Positions 25,481-34,048 of a stretch of 64,000 bases of DNA are shown here, piece after piece. This stretch comes from Flavilitoribacter nigricans DSM 23189 = NBRC 102662. Its GTDB lineage: Bacteria > Bacteroidota > Bacteroidia > Chitinophagales > Saprospiraceae. Within the stretch, counting starts at the first letter, position 1; each line of letters begins with the position of its first letter. The position numbers and the translations under genes are program-made. A model generated the notes under the pieces. It was not told the DNA's origin and made no database searches. It saw only the letters and a list, made by a program, of their open reading frames with translations. The DNA is taken from positions 1 through 64,000 of the forward strand of contig NZ_PDUD01000047.1 of NCBI RefSeq assembly GCF_002646595.1. Reading direction: 5' to 3'.

Positions 25481-26083
25481 CTATTCCCGGTCGATCAGCG
25501 GGCCGTGCTGCTCCCAATCCTCGGCGTAGTCAATATCCGACAGCGCCGGCAGCACGTAATAACTGGCACCCAGGTGCTCCATGCGGGCCGTTGTGTCGGA
25601 GAATACCTGATCCGTACTCCAGGTCATATCCAGGAAGAGTTGGGGAGCCAGTTTTTTCATGCCCAGCAGGTAGTAGCCACCGTCCAGCGCCGGACCGATG
25701 ACAAAGTCATTTTGTTGGAGTTGGGTAAATGCGGTTTGCAGGATATCCGTGCTGAGGCCGGGGCAGTCGCTTCCCACAATTACTGCCGCTTCACAATCGG
25801 CCAGGGCCTGATCAAAGGCTTTGAGCATACGGTCGCCCAGATCGCCCGGAGGCTGCAGGTATTTTTTGAAATCCGGTTCCGGCCAGCCATCTTTCCGATC
25901 GATAAAATTGCTGTAAAAAAGGTAGCGTTCCACGGGGACGGAAAGGGCGATCCTGCGGGTATGTCCCAACAATTGGTGGTAGATCCCGAGGGCTGCTTCG
26001 TCGCCCAGGTCCTTGGCCAGGCGGGTTTTTACCTTTCCCAGTTCCGGGTTGCGGATAAAGATGAGCAGTGCGTCTTGCTTCAT
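25481..26083 (-). CDS. TIGR04282/DUF2064 glycosyltransferase-like protein
   Basis: A 200-residue GT-A-fold protein. Family marks are NPELGKVKTRLA (about 12-23), GDLGDRM, the metal/nucleotide region VGSDCPGLS (about 103-111) and PALDGGYYLLGM (about 131-142). Members of this family are annotated for arsenosugar biosynthesis or as uncharacterised sugar nucleotidyl/glycosyl transferases. Here no other arsenosugar gene is adjacent, so the substrate is open. The next minus-strand gene upstream, the HD-PycTM protein, ends 21 bases before it, so they may share a transcript. Confidence 0.85.
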   Translation of the reverse strand: MKQDALLIFIRNPELGKVKTRLAKDLGDEAALGIYHQLLGHTRRIALSVPVERYLFYSNFIDRKDGWPEPDFKKYLQPPGDLGDRMLKAFDQALADCEAAVIVGSDCPGLSTDILQTAFTQLQQNDFVIGPALDGGYYLLGMKKLAPQLFLDMTWSTDQVFSDTTARMEHLGASYYVLPALSDIDYAEDWEQHGPLIDRE

Positions 26084-26104
26084 GATCGGTTGGCCGGTAG
26101 ATTT

Positions 26105-27244
26105 TTAATTATACAACAGGTAGGCAATGGCAAAGATGATCACCGCCGCAATGATCCCCATCATAAATATATTGTAGCAGATCCGCAGCTGGCGATATTT
26201 ACGGCCCAGGGAGCGTCCCAGAAAATAGAGGTCGCGCATGATGGTGCCTTCCAGCTGCTCGTCATCATCCACTACTTTGGCCATGCCACTCTGGTATTCA
26301 CGGAGGCTCATCCGAAAGAAATTGCCGAAAAAGAACAAATTGGATTCACCCTGATCAATGGTTTCGGGAGGGGTGTATCCGGACATCTTGATCGGCCGGG
26401 TGGCCAGCGTGGCAAAGATCATGCTGGCCAGACAGGTGCACAGCAAGATGATCGCGGGAACCAGCAGATAGGGAAGCTGGGCAATATAGGAAGCGGCCAC
26501 CGGCATGGCAATGGTGATGATCAGTGCATTGACACTGAGCATGATGTTGGCCTTATTATCGGCGAGGTTACTGAGATCTAGGTGGTTGCGTAGGGAGGTT
26601 TTAAACATCATTTGGGCACTTTTACTGCCCTGGATTCCTTTCCTGAGTTTCTCTTTGCTGTCCTTAGCCATCTTTTTTAAGCGTTTTTGGTTAACGGCAC
26701 ATTGCTGTCCATACAGGGTTTGAGCTATAGTAGTTTGATAGTGATGTTTTTTTAAAAACTGGTGATTGAGGCGGTACCAGGCTACGTCCGAGTAGCGTTC
26801 ATTGAGGACCATTTCCCACTCAGAGCGCAATCGGTCCAGGTATTTGAAATAATCTTCCTGGCCCAGGTTGCTCAGGTCCGCATCCTTCATCAGCTGTTCC
26901 AGACGATTGTCCGCCTGGGTGTGCATGGCCGTCACCCGGATACAGGATATCACACTGTTCATTTTTTCATCCGGGTAGGATTTTTCGCTCAGAAATTCCC
27001 GGGCCAAACGGGCACTGACTTGTTCGTGGCCATAGTAAACCTCCACAAAACCGGTATCGTGAAACAATGCCGCCAGTAAAAGGATCTCCTTTTCATCGGG
27101 CGATAATTCTGCAGCATCGCTGAGTTCCTCCGCTGCCTTTTTAACGCGTAGCGTGTGTTCCAGATCGTGGTAACAATATTGGGCATTGAGATTTTCCAAT
27201 AATCCGGTTACATAGTGTTCTGCTTCCTGGACAATCCATTCCAT
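26105..27244 (-). CDS. HD-domain phosphohydrolase fused to a PycTM membrane domain
   Basis: A 379-residue fusion. Residues about 1-170 form an HD domain (YHDLEHTLRV, ALFHDTGF, DADLSNLG carry the metal-binding His/Asp set), a fold that hydrolyses phosphoesters, often cyclic or (p)ppGpp-type nucleotides. A charged linker leads to a PycTM/DUF5706 domain (LSNLADNKANIMLSVNALI, about 222-240) with two transmembrane helices, plus a C-terminal helix. PycTM is the membrane-killing effector module of the Pycsar anti-phage system, gated by cCMP/cUMP. No pyrimidine cyclase gene is adjacent. The HD part may degrade the signal or sense it. A membrane stress role outside defence is possible. Confidence 0.82.
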   Translation of the reverse strand: MEWIVQEAEHYVTGLLENLNAQYCYHDLEHTLRVKKAAEELSDAAELSPDEKEILLLAALFHDTGFVEVYYGHEQVSARLAREFLSEKSYPDEKMNSVISCIRVTAMHTQADNRLEQLMKDADLSNLGQEDYFKYLDRLRSEWEMVLNERYSDVAWYRLNHQFLKKHHYQTTIAQTLYGQQCAVNQKRLKKMAKDSKEKLRKGIQGSKSAQMMFKTSLRNHLDLSNLADNKANIMLSVNALIITIAMPVAASYIAQLPYLLVPAIILLCTCLASMIFATLATRPIKMSGYTPPETIDQGESNLFFFGNFFRMSLREYQSGMAKVVDDDEQLEGTIMRDLYFLGRSLGRKYRQLRICYNIFMMGIIAAVIIFAIAYLLYN

Positions 27245-27437
27245 ACAGGCTCATCATTGAATTACGGCAACTATTTCTCCCCAATTATGTCCTTTTATAG
27301 TCGCCTTTTGTTTTACATGCTGGAAAAATAACAGCAAAAAGTACAAGATACAAGTAATCTGATTTTAATCAGTGATAAAACAAATTGAGACGAATTCCGA
27401 TTTAAGGAATAATTGTAAAAAATAAAAGATTAAAAGA

Positions 27438-28292
27438 ATGTTTAGAGCGTTATGCCTCATTTTCCTGATTGTAGTATCCCAAAACCTTTTCAGTCAGTCC
27501 CAATCGATCAAAAAAGACACCACGGAAAAAGAATCGATGTATAAAGTCAATCCCTGGGTAAGCGGGGGCATCGCTCTGGTAGGGTTATATACCAATAGTA
27601 CCGGCCTGGTCCGCTTACGGGAATCTCCCTTAATTCCGGAGGAACGGTTGAATCGCCTCAATGAAGATGATCTGATCCGCCTGGATCGCGTGGCCCTAAG
27701 GCAGGACCCCAGTAAAGAATCTACCGATAAAGCCCAGAATATCTCCGATCTTTTGCTGTATTCGGGCGCACTTTCCCCCATTTTGCTTTTCCTCGACCGG
27801 CCGATGCGCCGGGAGTGGCTGGACGTTTCCCTGATGTACCTGGAAAGTCAGGCCGTTACCTCCAATTTCTATTCCTGGGGACCGCTGGGGCCCACTTTTG
27901 CCGAACGGCTGCGTCCGGCAGCCTATTATACCGAACTGCCGCTGGAAGAAAGGGAAGCAGGTAACAACCGGAACTCGCTCTACAGCGGTCACGTTGCCAG
28001 TACGGCGACCGGCTGGTTCTTCACCGCCAAAGTGATCGATGATTTTCACCCGGAACTGGGAGCCAAAAAGTGGCTGTTCTACGGTCTGGCCACCGTGCCG
28101 ACCGTAGTGGTGGCGATCAATCGCGTACGTGCGCTACGGCATTTTCCCACGGATACCATAGTTGGGGGCATTGTCGGTGCGGCCGTCGGGATTCTCATTC
28201 CCACGATCCACAAAAGGAGCAAGGGCCGACTGAGTGTAGGAGCCATGTATAATGACCAGGCCAAAGGACTGGCACTGGGTTGGAAGTGGTAG
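27438..28292 (+). CDS. PAP2-family membrane phosphatase
   Basis: A 284-residue protein with a signal-like N-terminus (FRALCLIFLIVVSQNLFSQ) and several hydrophobic segments. The acid phosphatase motifs are visible: a DRPMRREW region (C1-like), YSGHVAST (C2, about 183-190) and RVRALRHFPTDTIVGG (C3, about 229-244) with catalytic His residues. It would dephosphorylate a lipid phosphate, such as undecaprenyl diphosphate or phosphatidate, on the outer face of the membrane. The C-terminal tail carries basic residues and ends as a beta-like strand. It is monocistronic and convergent with the 2TM gene. Confidence 0.88.
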   Translation: MFRALCLIFLIVVSQNLFSQSQSIKKDTTEKESMYKVNPWVSGGIALVGLYTNSTGLVRLRESPLIPEERLNRLNEDDLIRLDRVALRQDPSKESTDKAQNISDLLLYSGALSPILLFLDRPMRREWLDVSLMYLESQAVTSNFYSWGPLGPTFAERLRPAAYYTELPLEEREAGNNRNSLYSGHVASTATGWFFTAKVIDDFHPELGAKKWLFYGLATVPTVVVAINRVRALRHFPTDTIVGGIVGAAVGILIPTIHKRSKGRLSVGAMYNDQAKGLALGWKW

Positions 28293-28357
28293 CTCTGATG
28301 GTGGGTTGAGGTGTGAAGGTCCTGATATCCGGTAGGAATTGATTGGAGCGACGGACG

Positions 28358-28747
28358 TCACACCAATTCATCATCATTCCAGCTGGGGCGTTTTTTTACG
28401 CTTTCCCGGCGCAATTGGGGGAGTTCCAGATGCTCATTCCGGCCGGGGCTTTCCAGGCGATCTACCTTGTGCCGCAGGCGGTCCATTTCCCGGCGGAGTT
28501 CCCGTTCTTCCCATTCTCTGGACAAATGACCGCCCGGTAAACCAAATACCGAAAAATAGTGAATGGCGAGGCCGGCCCCCCAGGGGATCATCGGAAAAAA
28601 GAACCACCATTCGTAGGAGTTATAGTAGGTAAGCACGTTCATAATAAAGAAAAAGGCACCTACCGCCAGGTAGACGCTAAAATGCCGGTAAAAGCCTTTT
28701 TTTTCGCCGACTCTTTTCCGGGCCATCTCGTATATCTTATCTTCCAT
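28358..28747 (-). CDS. 2TM-domain protein
   Basis: A 129-residue membrane protein of the 2TM domain family (about 1-80). It has an N-terminal amphipathic segment (YEMARKRVGEKKGFYRHF), two transmembrane helices (about 22-42 and 47-67) and the family's WWFFFP..WGAGLAIHYF run. The C-terminal half is a charged coiled-coil-like helix (REWEERELRREMDRLRHKV). Small 2TM proteins often lie beside LytTR or kinase genes in Bacteroidota; no such partner is seen here. Function unknown. Confidence 0.8.
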   Translation of the reverse strand: MEDKIYEMARKRVGEKKGFYRHFSVYLAVGAFFFIMNVLTYYNSYEWWFFFPMIPWGAGLAIHYFSVFGLPGGHLSREWEERELRREMDRLRHKVDRLESPGRNEHLELPQLRRESVKKRPSWNDDELV

Positions 28748-28846
28748 GCGCTAAAATTACAGCAATGTAAAATAAGATGCCACTCTTTGTTGGCAGGGGA
28801 GGAGATAAATAGACCTCGAGCGCGGGTGAGACCCTATTGGATTTGA

Positions 28847-29001
28847 GAGACTGTTTGAAAACCTCTCACTGGGTTACCCGTACGGGCCGCCACTTTGCAC
28901 CTATTTTTAACTCCGTAGCTGGGCTATGCAGTGAAAAATAGCTTTCAATTGACGCCAAAATCCGGGTTTTTCTCCGGCAGCAGAAGTTTTCAAACAGTCT
29001 C
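28847..29001. mobile_element. MITE-like element, copy A
   Basis: 155 bp bounded by inverted ends GAGACTGTTTGAAAAC (28847-28862) and its exact complement (28986-29001), flanked by a 3-bp TGA direct repeat (28844-28846, 29002-29004). An inner inverted repeat CTATTTTT/AAAAATAG (28901-28908, 28934-28941) forms a second stem. No reading frame for a transposase, so it would be a non-autonomous element. It aligns by eye with copy B at 31.8 kb through the TACCCnTAnGGGCC core and the right third. Confidence 0.75.
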
Positions 29002-29023
29002 TGAGGTGATTGGAAATCATGGC

Positions 29024-29062
29024 ATTGGGACGTTTAGCGCTTTCCGATCCAAACGTCCCAAT
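29024..29062 (-). other. 12-bp stem-loop downstream of aroA
   Basis: ATTGGGACGTTT (29024-29035) is perfectly complementary to AAACGTCCCAAT (29051-29062), 15-base loop. There is no T-run on either strand; it is a candidate 3'-end structure for aroA, or part of another small repeat. Confidence 0.5.
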
Positions 29063-29094
29063 ATGCTGACCCTCCAATAAGATACTGGTGATCG

Positions 29095-30345
29095 TTATCT
29101 TTTCACCGTAAATCCAAGGAATTCCAGATCCTCGTAGAAGTGCGGATAAGATTTTTCCACCACCATCGGTTCGTTGATGAGGATGGTGCCGTACATCGCC
29201 AGTGGGGCAAAAGCCATGGCCATGCGGTGATCCTCGTAGGTGTCGAAAGCCGGCGTATTGGTCAAATCCGCTTTGCCCTCCACCATAAAATATTGCTTTT
29301 GCGAATTCGGGGAAAAGCGGGGCGGCAATTTGGAAAAATAGGCCTGTACCTTACCGAGTTCTACCTGCAGGGCCTTGATGCGGTCCGTTTCCTTGATGCT
29401 CAGAGTCTCCAGACCGGAGAACAATCCCTGTACGCCCAGGCCGGCGCAGATGACGGCCATCGTCTGGGCGATGTCCGGACAAAGGATAAAATCCCATTCG
29501 AACATCTGCGTTGGTTCTTTTCCTGATTTCGTCAGGCGTACCCCGGTCTCATTGAAGGTAGACTGGATCCCAAACTGCTCCATAATGGGCACAAGGGCCG
29601 CGTCTCCCTGGGTACTTTCCGGGAAGAGACCGTCCAGTTGCAGATCGAGTTCATCGGCAAAGGCGGCCAGCGCGTAGTGGTAGGAGGCGGCGGACCAGTC
29701 GGCTTCTACCGTGAAATCCCGCGCCTGATACTTTTGGGGCGCTACCTTGACCGTATTGCCATCCCACTCGGCCGTTACGCCGAAGTAGCGCATCAGGCCC
29801 AGGGTCATTTCAATGTAGGAGCGGGAAACGATATTTCCTTCCAGGGTTAGTTCCAGTCCGTTGGGTAATACCGGTGCGATCATCAGCAATGCGCTGATGT
29901 ACTGGCTGCTCGTAGCCGCCGAAATACTCAGCTGATTATTGCTGCCCAGCGTCTCCGCTTCCCCGATCTTCAGGGGCGGATAGCCGTCTTTTTCCAGGTA
30001 TTCGATGTTGGCACCCAGGCTGCGCAGGGCTTCCACCAACACGCCGATCGGACGCTGCTTCATGCGTTCGGTACCGGTGAGGATCTGCGTACCCGGCTGT
30101 AGGGACAGGTAGGCGGTGAGAAAACGGAAGGTAGTCCCGGCCGGTCCGGCATCCCGCACTTCATCGGATGAAGCAATGAGTGCCTCCATGAGCTCGGTAT
30201 CATTGGCGGCAGCCAGGCGGTTAATTTCAAAGGGCTCTTCGCATAAGGCCCGGATCAACAGGGCACGATTACTAATACTTTTGGAACCGGTGAGGGACAA
30301 AGTTCCACTGATCTTCCGGTCTGTCTTGTTCAGTTGGTAGGTCAT
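29095..30345 (-). CDS. aroA: 3-phosphoshikimate 1-carboxyvinyltransferase (EPSP synthase)
   Basis: A 416-residue cytosolic enzyme of the shikimate pathway, joining phosphoenolpyruvate and shikimate 3-phosphate. The N-terminal substrate loop GSKSISNRALLIRAL (about 20-34) and the later LSIKETDRIKAL (about 306-317) match the two family signatures; TGTERMKQRP and YEDHRMAMAFAPLA are also in place. The usual LPGSKS is TGSKS here. The size is slightly short for the family (about 430). It lies downstream of phoH on the same strand but behind a terminator, so it is probably transcribed alone. Confidence 0.95.
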   Translation of the reverse strand: MTYQLNKTDRKISGTLSLTGSKSISNRALLIRALCEEPFEINRLAAANDTELMEALIASSDEVRDAGPAGTTFRFLTAYLSLQPGTQILTGTERMKQRPIGVLVEALRSLGANIEYLEKDGYPPLKIGEAETLGSNNQLSISAATSSQYISALLMIAPVLPNGLELTLEGNIVSRSYIEMTLGLMRYFGVTAEWDGNTVKVAPQKYQARDFTVEADWSAASYHYALAAFADELDLQLDGLFPESTQGDAALVPIMEQFGIQSTFNETGVRLTKSGKEPTQMFEWDFILCPDIAQTMAVICAGLGVQGLFSGLETLSIKETDRIKALQVELGKVQAYFSKLPPRFSPNSQKQYFMVEGKADLTNTPAFDTYEDHRMAMAFAPLAMYGTILINEPMVVEKSYPHFYEDLEFLGFTVKR

Positions 30346-30386
30346 AGGTACTGGCGGGGCAATTCGCCAATTTTCTGGTATGATTT

Positions 30387-30434
30387 AAAAAACGTATAGA
30401 TCTACGAAAACACTGGAATTCGTAAATCTATACG
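30387..30434 (-). terminator. Rho-independent terminator of phoH
   Basis: Read on the minus strand, CGTATAGAT...TTCGTA-type arms (30434-30419 and 30408-30393) form a 9+6 bp stem with one bulge position, followed by TTTTTT (plus-strand A run 30387-30392). It lies 35 bases after the phoH stop. Confidence 0.75.
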
Positions 30435-30468
30435 CTTTAATAAATCAGTTCGATATTAAAAAAATGGA

Positions 30469-31473
30469 TTACTCTTCTTCGTCGCTCTTCCCTTTCCGGT
30501 TCCGGGGACGGCGCTGACGGGCGGATTCATCGGACTTTTCGTAAGCCATGATGATCTCCTTTACCAGGCGGTGACGCACGACGTCTTCCGCACTGAGATA
30601 GACCGTTTTGATCCCGTCCAGGGGTTCGAGCAGATCGATCGCCCGGCGCAATCCGGATTTCTGGTGGAATGGAAGGTCCACCTGCGACAGGTCACCGGTA
30701 ATGATGCACTGTGCATTGGGTCCGAGCCGCGTCAGGAACATTTTCAGCTGCATGGTGGAGCAGTTCTGCGCTTCGTCCAGGATAATGAATGCATTATCCA
30801 GCGTACGTCCCCGCATAAAGGCCAGGGGGGCGATCTCGATCACCCGGGTAGCCATGAACTGGTTCAGTTTTTCCGCCGGCAGCATGTCGTCCAGCGCATC
30901 GTATAACGGACGCAGATAAGGATCGATCTTTTCCTTCAGGTCACCCGGAAGAAAACCAAGACTCTCACCGGCTTCAACGGCCGGCCGGGCCATAATGATC
31001 TTCTTAACCTGGCGATTTTTGAGGGCGCGCACGGCCATAGCCACTGCGGTATAGGTCTTACCGGTACCGGCCGGACCTATCGCGAAGACGATGTCGTTAT
31101 TCTCCGCGGCATCCACCAGTAGTTTCTGGTTGCGCGTTTTAGCCTTGATCGGTTTGCCGCTACGGCCAAAGACGATGGTCTTATTATTCTCACCGTTGCT
31201 CAGGCGGGTATCAAAGGGATTGCTCCCCTTTAAGATATCCTCCACCGTTTGTACCGGCAGTTCATGGTGCTCTTTGAGCATCCGGACCATCAGTTCAAAC
31301 TTGGCTTTGGCTTTCTGGGTATCTTTTTTCTCCCCACTCAACTTCAGGCTATTGCCCCGGGATGTGATCGTGATATCCGGGAATGCCGTCCTCAACAACT
31401 TCAATTTGACATTGTTTTCTCCGTACAGTTGTACGGGATCAACGCCGTCTACATTCAAAATAATTTCGCTCAA
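30469..31473 (-). CDS. phoH: PhoH-family ATPase
   Basis: A 334-residue cytosolic nucleotide-binding protein. The Walker A motif is [13 protein letters not shown] (about 137-149) and the Walker B is FIILDEAQN (about 232-240), with the PhoH-typical [16 protein letters not shown]. Residues 1-110 hold the N-terminal KH-like domain region (RGNSLKLSG) seen in the long PhoH class, and the C-terminal tail is short and highly charged ([16 protein letters not shown]). PhoH proteins are linked to RNA metabolism and ribosome maturation (YbeZ type). No ybeY neighbour is present. Confidence 0.93.
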   Translation of the reverse strand: MSEIILNVDGVDPVQLYGENNVKLKLLRTAFPDITITSRGNSLKLSGEKKDTQKAKAKFELMVRMLKEHHELPVQTVEDILKGSNPFDTRLSNGENNKTIVFGRSGKPIKAKTRNQKLLVDAAENNDIVFAIGPAGTGKTYTAVAMAVRALKNRQVKKIIMARPAVEAGESLGFLPGDLKEKIDPYLRPLYDALDDMLPAEKLNQFMATRVIEIAPLAFMRGRTLDNAFIILDEAQNCSTMQLKMFLTRLGPNAQCIITGDLSQVDLPFHQKSGLRRAIDLLEPLDGIKTVYLSAEDVVRHRLVKEIIMAYEKSDESARQRRPRNRKGKSDEEE

Positions 31474-32052
31474 TATTCCTCCTCGATTTTATTTATACCC
31501 AAGATCGGGTAATTTACTGTTAATCAGAATTTAAAAGCACCTTTTCGGTGTGCCCCCGGCGATGAAATTTCGAAGGGTTTCCTTCGAATTCGGACTCGCC
31601 TGTCGGGGTGTTTCTACCATGAAAACCCTGCCTTGCAGAGAATAGTTCTGGTTTTAACAACTATTTATTATACGGGCTTAAAGTTAGCCATTTTTAGTAG
31701 CTTTTTCACCTTTCGCCGGGTTAAGGAATCGTGATCTTTTGCTCCGTTCCGGCTTTTTTCCGACCTGTAGTCATCCCTTCCCGGAAAATAAAGGTAGGGG
31801 ATCATCAGGTGGATTCCCAGATTTTCGTTTAATTCGTGGCAAGAAACTGTTTTAAAAACAAATGCTGGTCTACCCATATGGGCCCGTACCGGGCAGCGCG
31901 CATTTTCCATCTACCGCAAAATGCGGGCTTTTCGACGGCGGCACCATTTTTAAAACAGTTTCCAAAGACGGTACCGGTGCTGGGGACCCGTACCCGGGAA
32001 ATTTCCGGATGGCTCAACTCCAGACTGTTACCGAAAACCGAGTACCTACGAA
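31474..32052. other. Intergenic region with hairpin and MITE copy
   Basis: No gene is supported. Near 31569-31588 there is a perfect 8-bp stem TTCGAAGG/CCTTCGAA with a 4-base loop, inside a longer imperfect hairpin (about 31548-31613, CCCCCGGCGA against TCGCCTGTCGGGG). MITE copy B follows at 31843-31962. An 80-codon minus-strand frame across the MITE is not credible as a gene. Confidence 0.6.
31843..31962. mobile_element. MITE-like element, copy B
   Basis: 120 bp with inverted ends GAAACTGTTTTAAAAA (31843-31858) and the exact complement (31947-31962), flanked by a CAA direct repeat (31840-31842, 31963-31965). Sequence in common with copy A includes TACCCATATGGGCC and CAAAATGCGGGCTTTTCGACGG-type segments near the right end. 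Shorter than A because it lacks the inner AT-rich hairpin. Confidence 0.75.
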
Positions 32053-32832
32053 ATGCCAATTGTAACCCTCACCAGCGATTTTGGACAGGGGGATTATTAT
32101 CTCCCACTCATCAAAGGGGCCATTCTCAGTCAGAATGAACAGCTCCGGTTAGTGGATATTACCCATGAGGTCTCCTCCTACGATATTGTCCAGGCGGCTT
32201 TTATCTTCAAAAACTCCTGGCGCAGCTTTCCCCCCGGCACCATTCACCTGATCAGCGTCAACGACTACTACCAGGAGAGCTGTTGCTACCTGGCCATCCG
32301 GCACGAAGACCATTACTTTATCGGACCGGACAACGGGGTATTCACGCTGATTTTCGATCAGGCTGATATTCAGGGCTACCAATTGGATATTTCGGAAGAT
32401 ACCACCTTCGATCTGCACCAGATCTACGCCCGGGCGATCGGCCACATTGCCAACGGTAAGGAATTTGAAAAGATCGGTAAACCGGTTGACGAAATGGTCC
32501 AGCGGATTACCTTCCAGCCGGTGGTGCAGCCTTCCATGATCCGGGGGGCGGTCATCCACATTGACCGTTTTCAGAACGCCATTCTCAATATCAACCGGGA
32601 ACTCTTCGAAAGGATCGGAGCGGATCGTTCCTTTCAGTTGTACTTCAAACGGCACGATCCGATCGTCAAACTGAGCCGGCACTACCACGACGTCCCCATC
32701 GGCGAGGTACTTTGTCTCTTCAATTCTGCAAATTATCTGGAGATCGCCATCAATATGGGCAAGGCCGCCGAACTGCTGAGCCTCAAGGTGGAAGATGCGG
32801 TGCAGATCGATTTTAAGACTGTAGAGGGTTGA
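32053..32832 (+). CDS. SAM hydroxide adenosyltransferase (DUF62)
   Basis: A 259-residue protein of the SAM-dependent halogenase/hydroxide adenosyltransferase family. The opening IVTLTSDFGQGDYYLP (about 3-18) and LVDITHEVSSYD (about 34-45) are the family's substrate-binding motifs, and the fold continues with HLISVNDYY and FIGPDNGVFTL. The bacterial members split S-adenosylmethionine with water into adenosine and methionine. The 'chlorinase' name in databases is usually not the real activity. It is monocistronic, the stop only 20 bases from the end of the convergent GNAT-like gene. Confidence 0.93.
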   Translation: MPIVTLTSDFGQGDYYLPLIKGAILSQNEQLRLVDITHEVSSYDIVQAAFIFKNSWRSFPPGTIHLISVNDYYQESCCYLAIRHEDHYFIGPDNGVFTLIFDQADIQGYQLDISEDTTFDLHQIYARAIGHIANGKEFEKIGKPVDEMVQRITFQPVVQPSMIRGAVIHIDRFQNAILNINRELFERIGADRSFQLYFKRHDPIVKLSRHYHDVPIGEVLCLFNSANYLEIAINMGKAAELLSLKVEDAVQIDFKTVEG

Positions 32833-32851
32833 TCGACCACTCTGTCCCAGT

Positions 32852-34033
32852 TTACTCCACCGAAGAATCGTCAATGAAATCCAGTGGATGTACCTCCAGG
32901 CCCGGTTCCAGCATCTTGCGGTAGGCATAATGGACGCGGTCCGGTTTTACACCGAGTTTAAACATGGTATTAACCATGATCTGGTTGTGTCCCCGAATGG
33001 TGCAAAGTATGAGATGTTTGTGCTGCCGCAAATTGAAATCGTTGCTGGCATGGGCCAGGTGATCGATGAGCAGCGCAAATACGCCTTTCCCCTGAAAATC
33101 CGGGTGAACGCCGAAAATAATGCCCTTCAACGAGCGGGGATGCTGGAATTTCAGATTGTACAGAAAGCGGGGGATCTTCCACCAGGATAATTTTCCTTTT
33201 GCGTGCTTGAGGAAGGGATTGATATCCGGATGTAATCCGGCGATGCCCACCGGTTGATCTTCGTGAAAAGCCACACAGCCCATCTCATTGGTGGCGATCG
33301 GCCGCAATTGCTTCAGGGCCTCTTTGATCAGCGCCGGTTCCAGCGGTTTGAAATAGGGGAAATGGGTGAAGGCCGCATTGTAGACTTCCGCGAAATGCAC
33401 GGAGATCTGATCCAGGTTGTTCAGGTCAATAGATTCCACCCGGTAGGGGTAGCGCTCCTTCATTCGCCGGGCCAGGGCTCCGAAGCGATCGACCGGCACC
33501 TCATCCAGAGCGCCCTTCATGGTGAGGACCTGTTCGTAGGGCTGGAATCCCCAGTCCTCAAAAAAGGCCCGGTAATAGCGGGGATGGTAATTTTCCATAA
33601 AAATGGGCGGGCCAAAATTTTTCACCAGTAAGCCCCAGAACTTATCCCGTTCGCCAAAATTAACGGGGCCGTCAACGCCCTGAATGCCTTTGCTTTTCAG
33701 ATATTCTTCGGCCTGCCGGAATAGGGCAAAAGCTACTTCCTGATCATCAATCGACTCAAAATAGCCGATCCCACCCATTTGGTGTTCAAGTTCTTCGTTG
33801 CGCTTGTGATCGATGAAAGCGGCGATGCGGCCGATGGGTTCATCGCGGTCGTTGAGCAGTACCCACAATTTAGCTTCACCGTGCTGAAAAGTCTTGTTTT
33901 TTTCGGGATCGAAGACGGCCTCGATGTCGGATTCCAGCGGGCAGATCCAGTTGTCGTCGTTTTGGTAGACGATATGCGGAACCCGGTGGAAGAGGCGCCA
34001 GGTGGCTTTGTCTTTGACTTCTATGAATTGCAT
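32852..34033 (-). CDS. GNAT-fold acyltransferase-like protein
   Basis: A 393-residue cytosolic protein. The N-terminus (VYQNDDNWICPL) and the GRIAAFIDHKRNE and IDGPVNFGERDKFWGLLV-like stretches match a widespread Bacteroidota family of about 380-390 residues (YghO-like). The C-terminal third carries a GNAT acetyl-CoA-binding pattern, VHPDFQGKGVFALLIDHL (about 312-329). The family is mostly annotated as hypothetical or N-acetyltransferase; I give no substrate. Its start codon lies next to the left edge of the GxxExxY repeat cassette. Confidence 0.75.
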   Translation of the reverse strand: MQFIEVKDKATWRLFHRVPHIVYQNDDNWICPLESDIEAVFDPEKNKTFQHGEAKLWVLLNDRDEPIGRIAAFIDHKRNEELEHQMGGIGYFESIDDQEVAFALFRQAEEYLKSKGIQGVDGPVNFGERDKFWGLLVKNFGPPIFMENYHPRYYRAFFEDWGFQPYEQVLTMKGALDEVPVDRFGALARRMKERYPYRVESIDLNNLDQISVHFAEVYNAAFTHFPYFKPLEPALIKEALKQLRPIATNEMGCVAFHEDQPVGIAGLHPDINPFLKHAKGKLSWWKIPRFLYNLKFQHPRSLKGIIFGVHPDFQGKGVFALLIDHLAHASNDFNLRQHKHLILCTIRGHNQIMVNTMFKLGVKPDRVHYAYRKMLEPGLEVHPLDFIDDSSVE

Positions 34034-34048
34034 AGGAAAGGAGTATTT

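Larger units (their letters stand above)
28748..29094. other. Intergenic region with MITE copy and long hairpin
   Basis: No gene. It contains MITE-like copy A (28847-29001) and, immediately after, a perfect 12-bp stem-loop. Read on the minus strand both follow the aroA stop. Confidence 0.7.

Noticed and set aside
26105-27244. Complete Pycsar defence operon
   Set aside because: Only the effector-type domain is present; no pyrimidine cyclase gene adjoins, so the defence claim is held to a question.
31829-32138. Small frames on both strands around 31.8-32.1 kb
   Set aside because: They run across the MITE copy and the start of the SAM hydroxide adenosyltransferase; no support.
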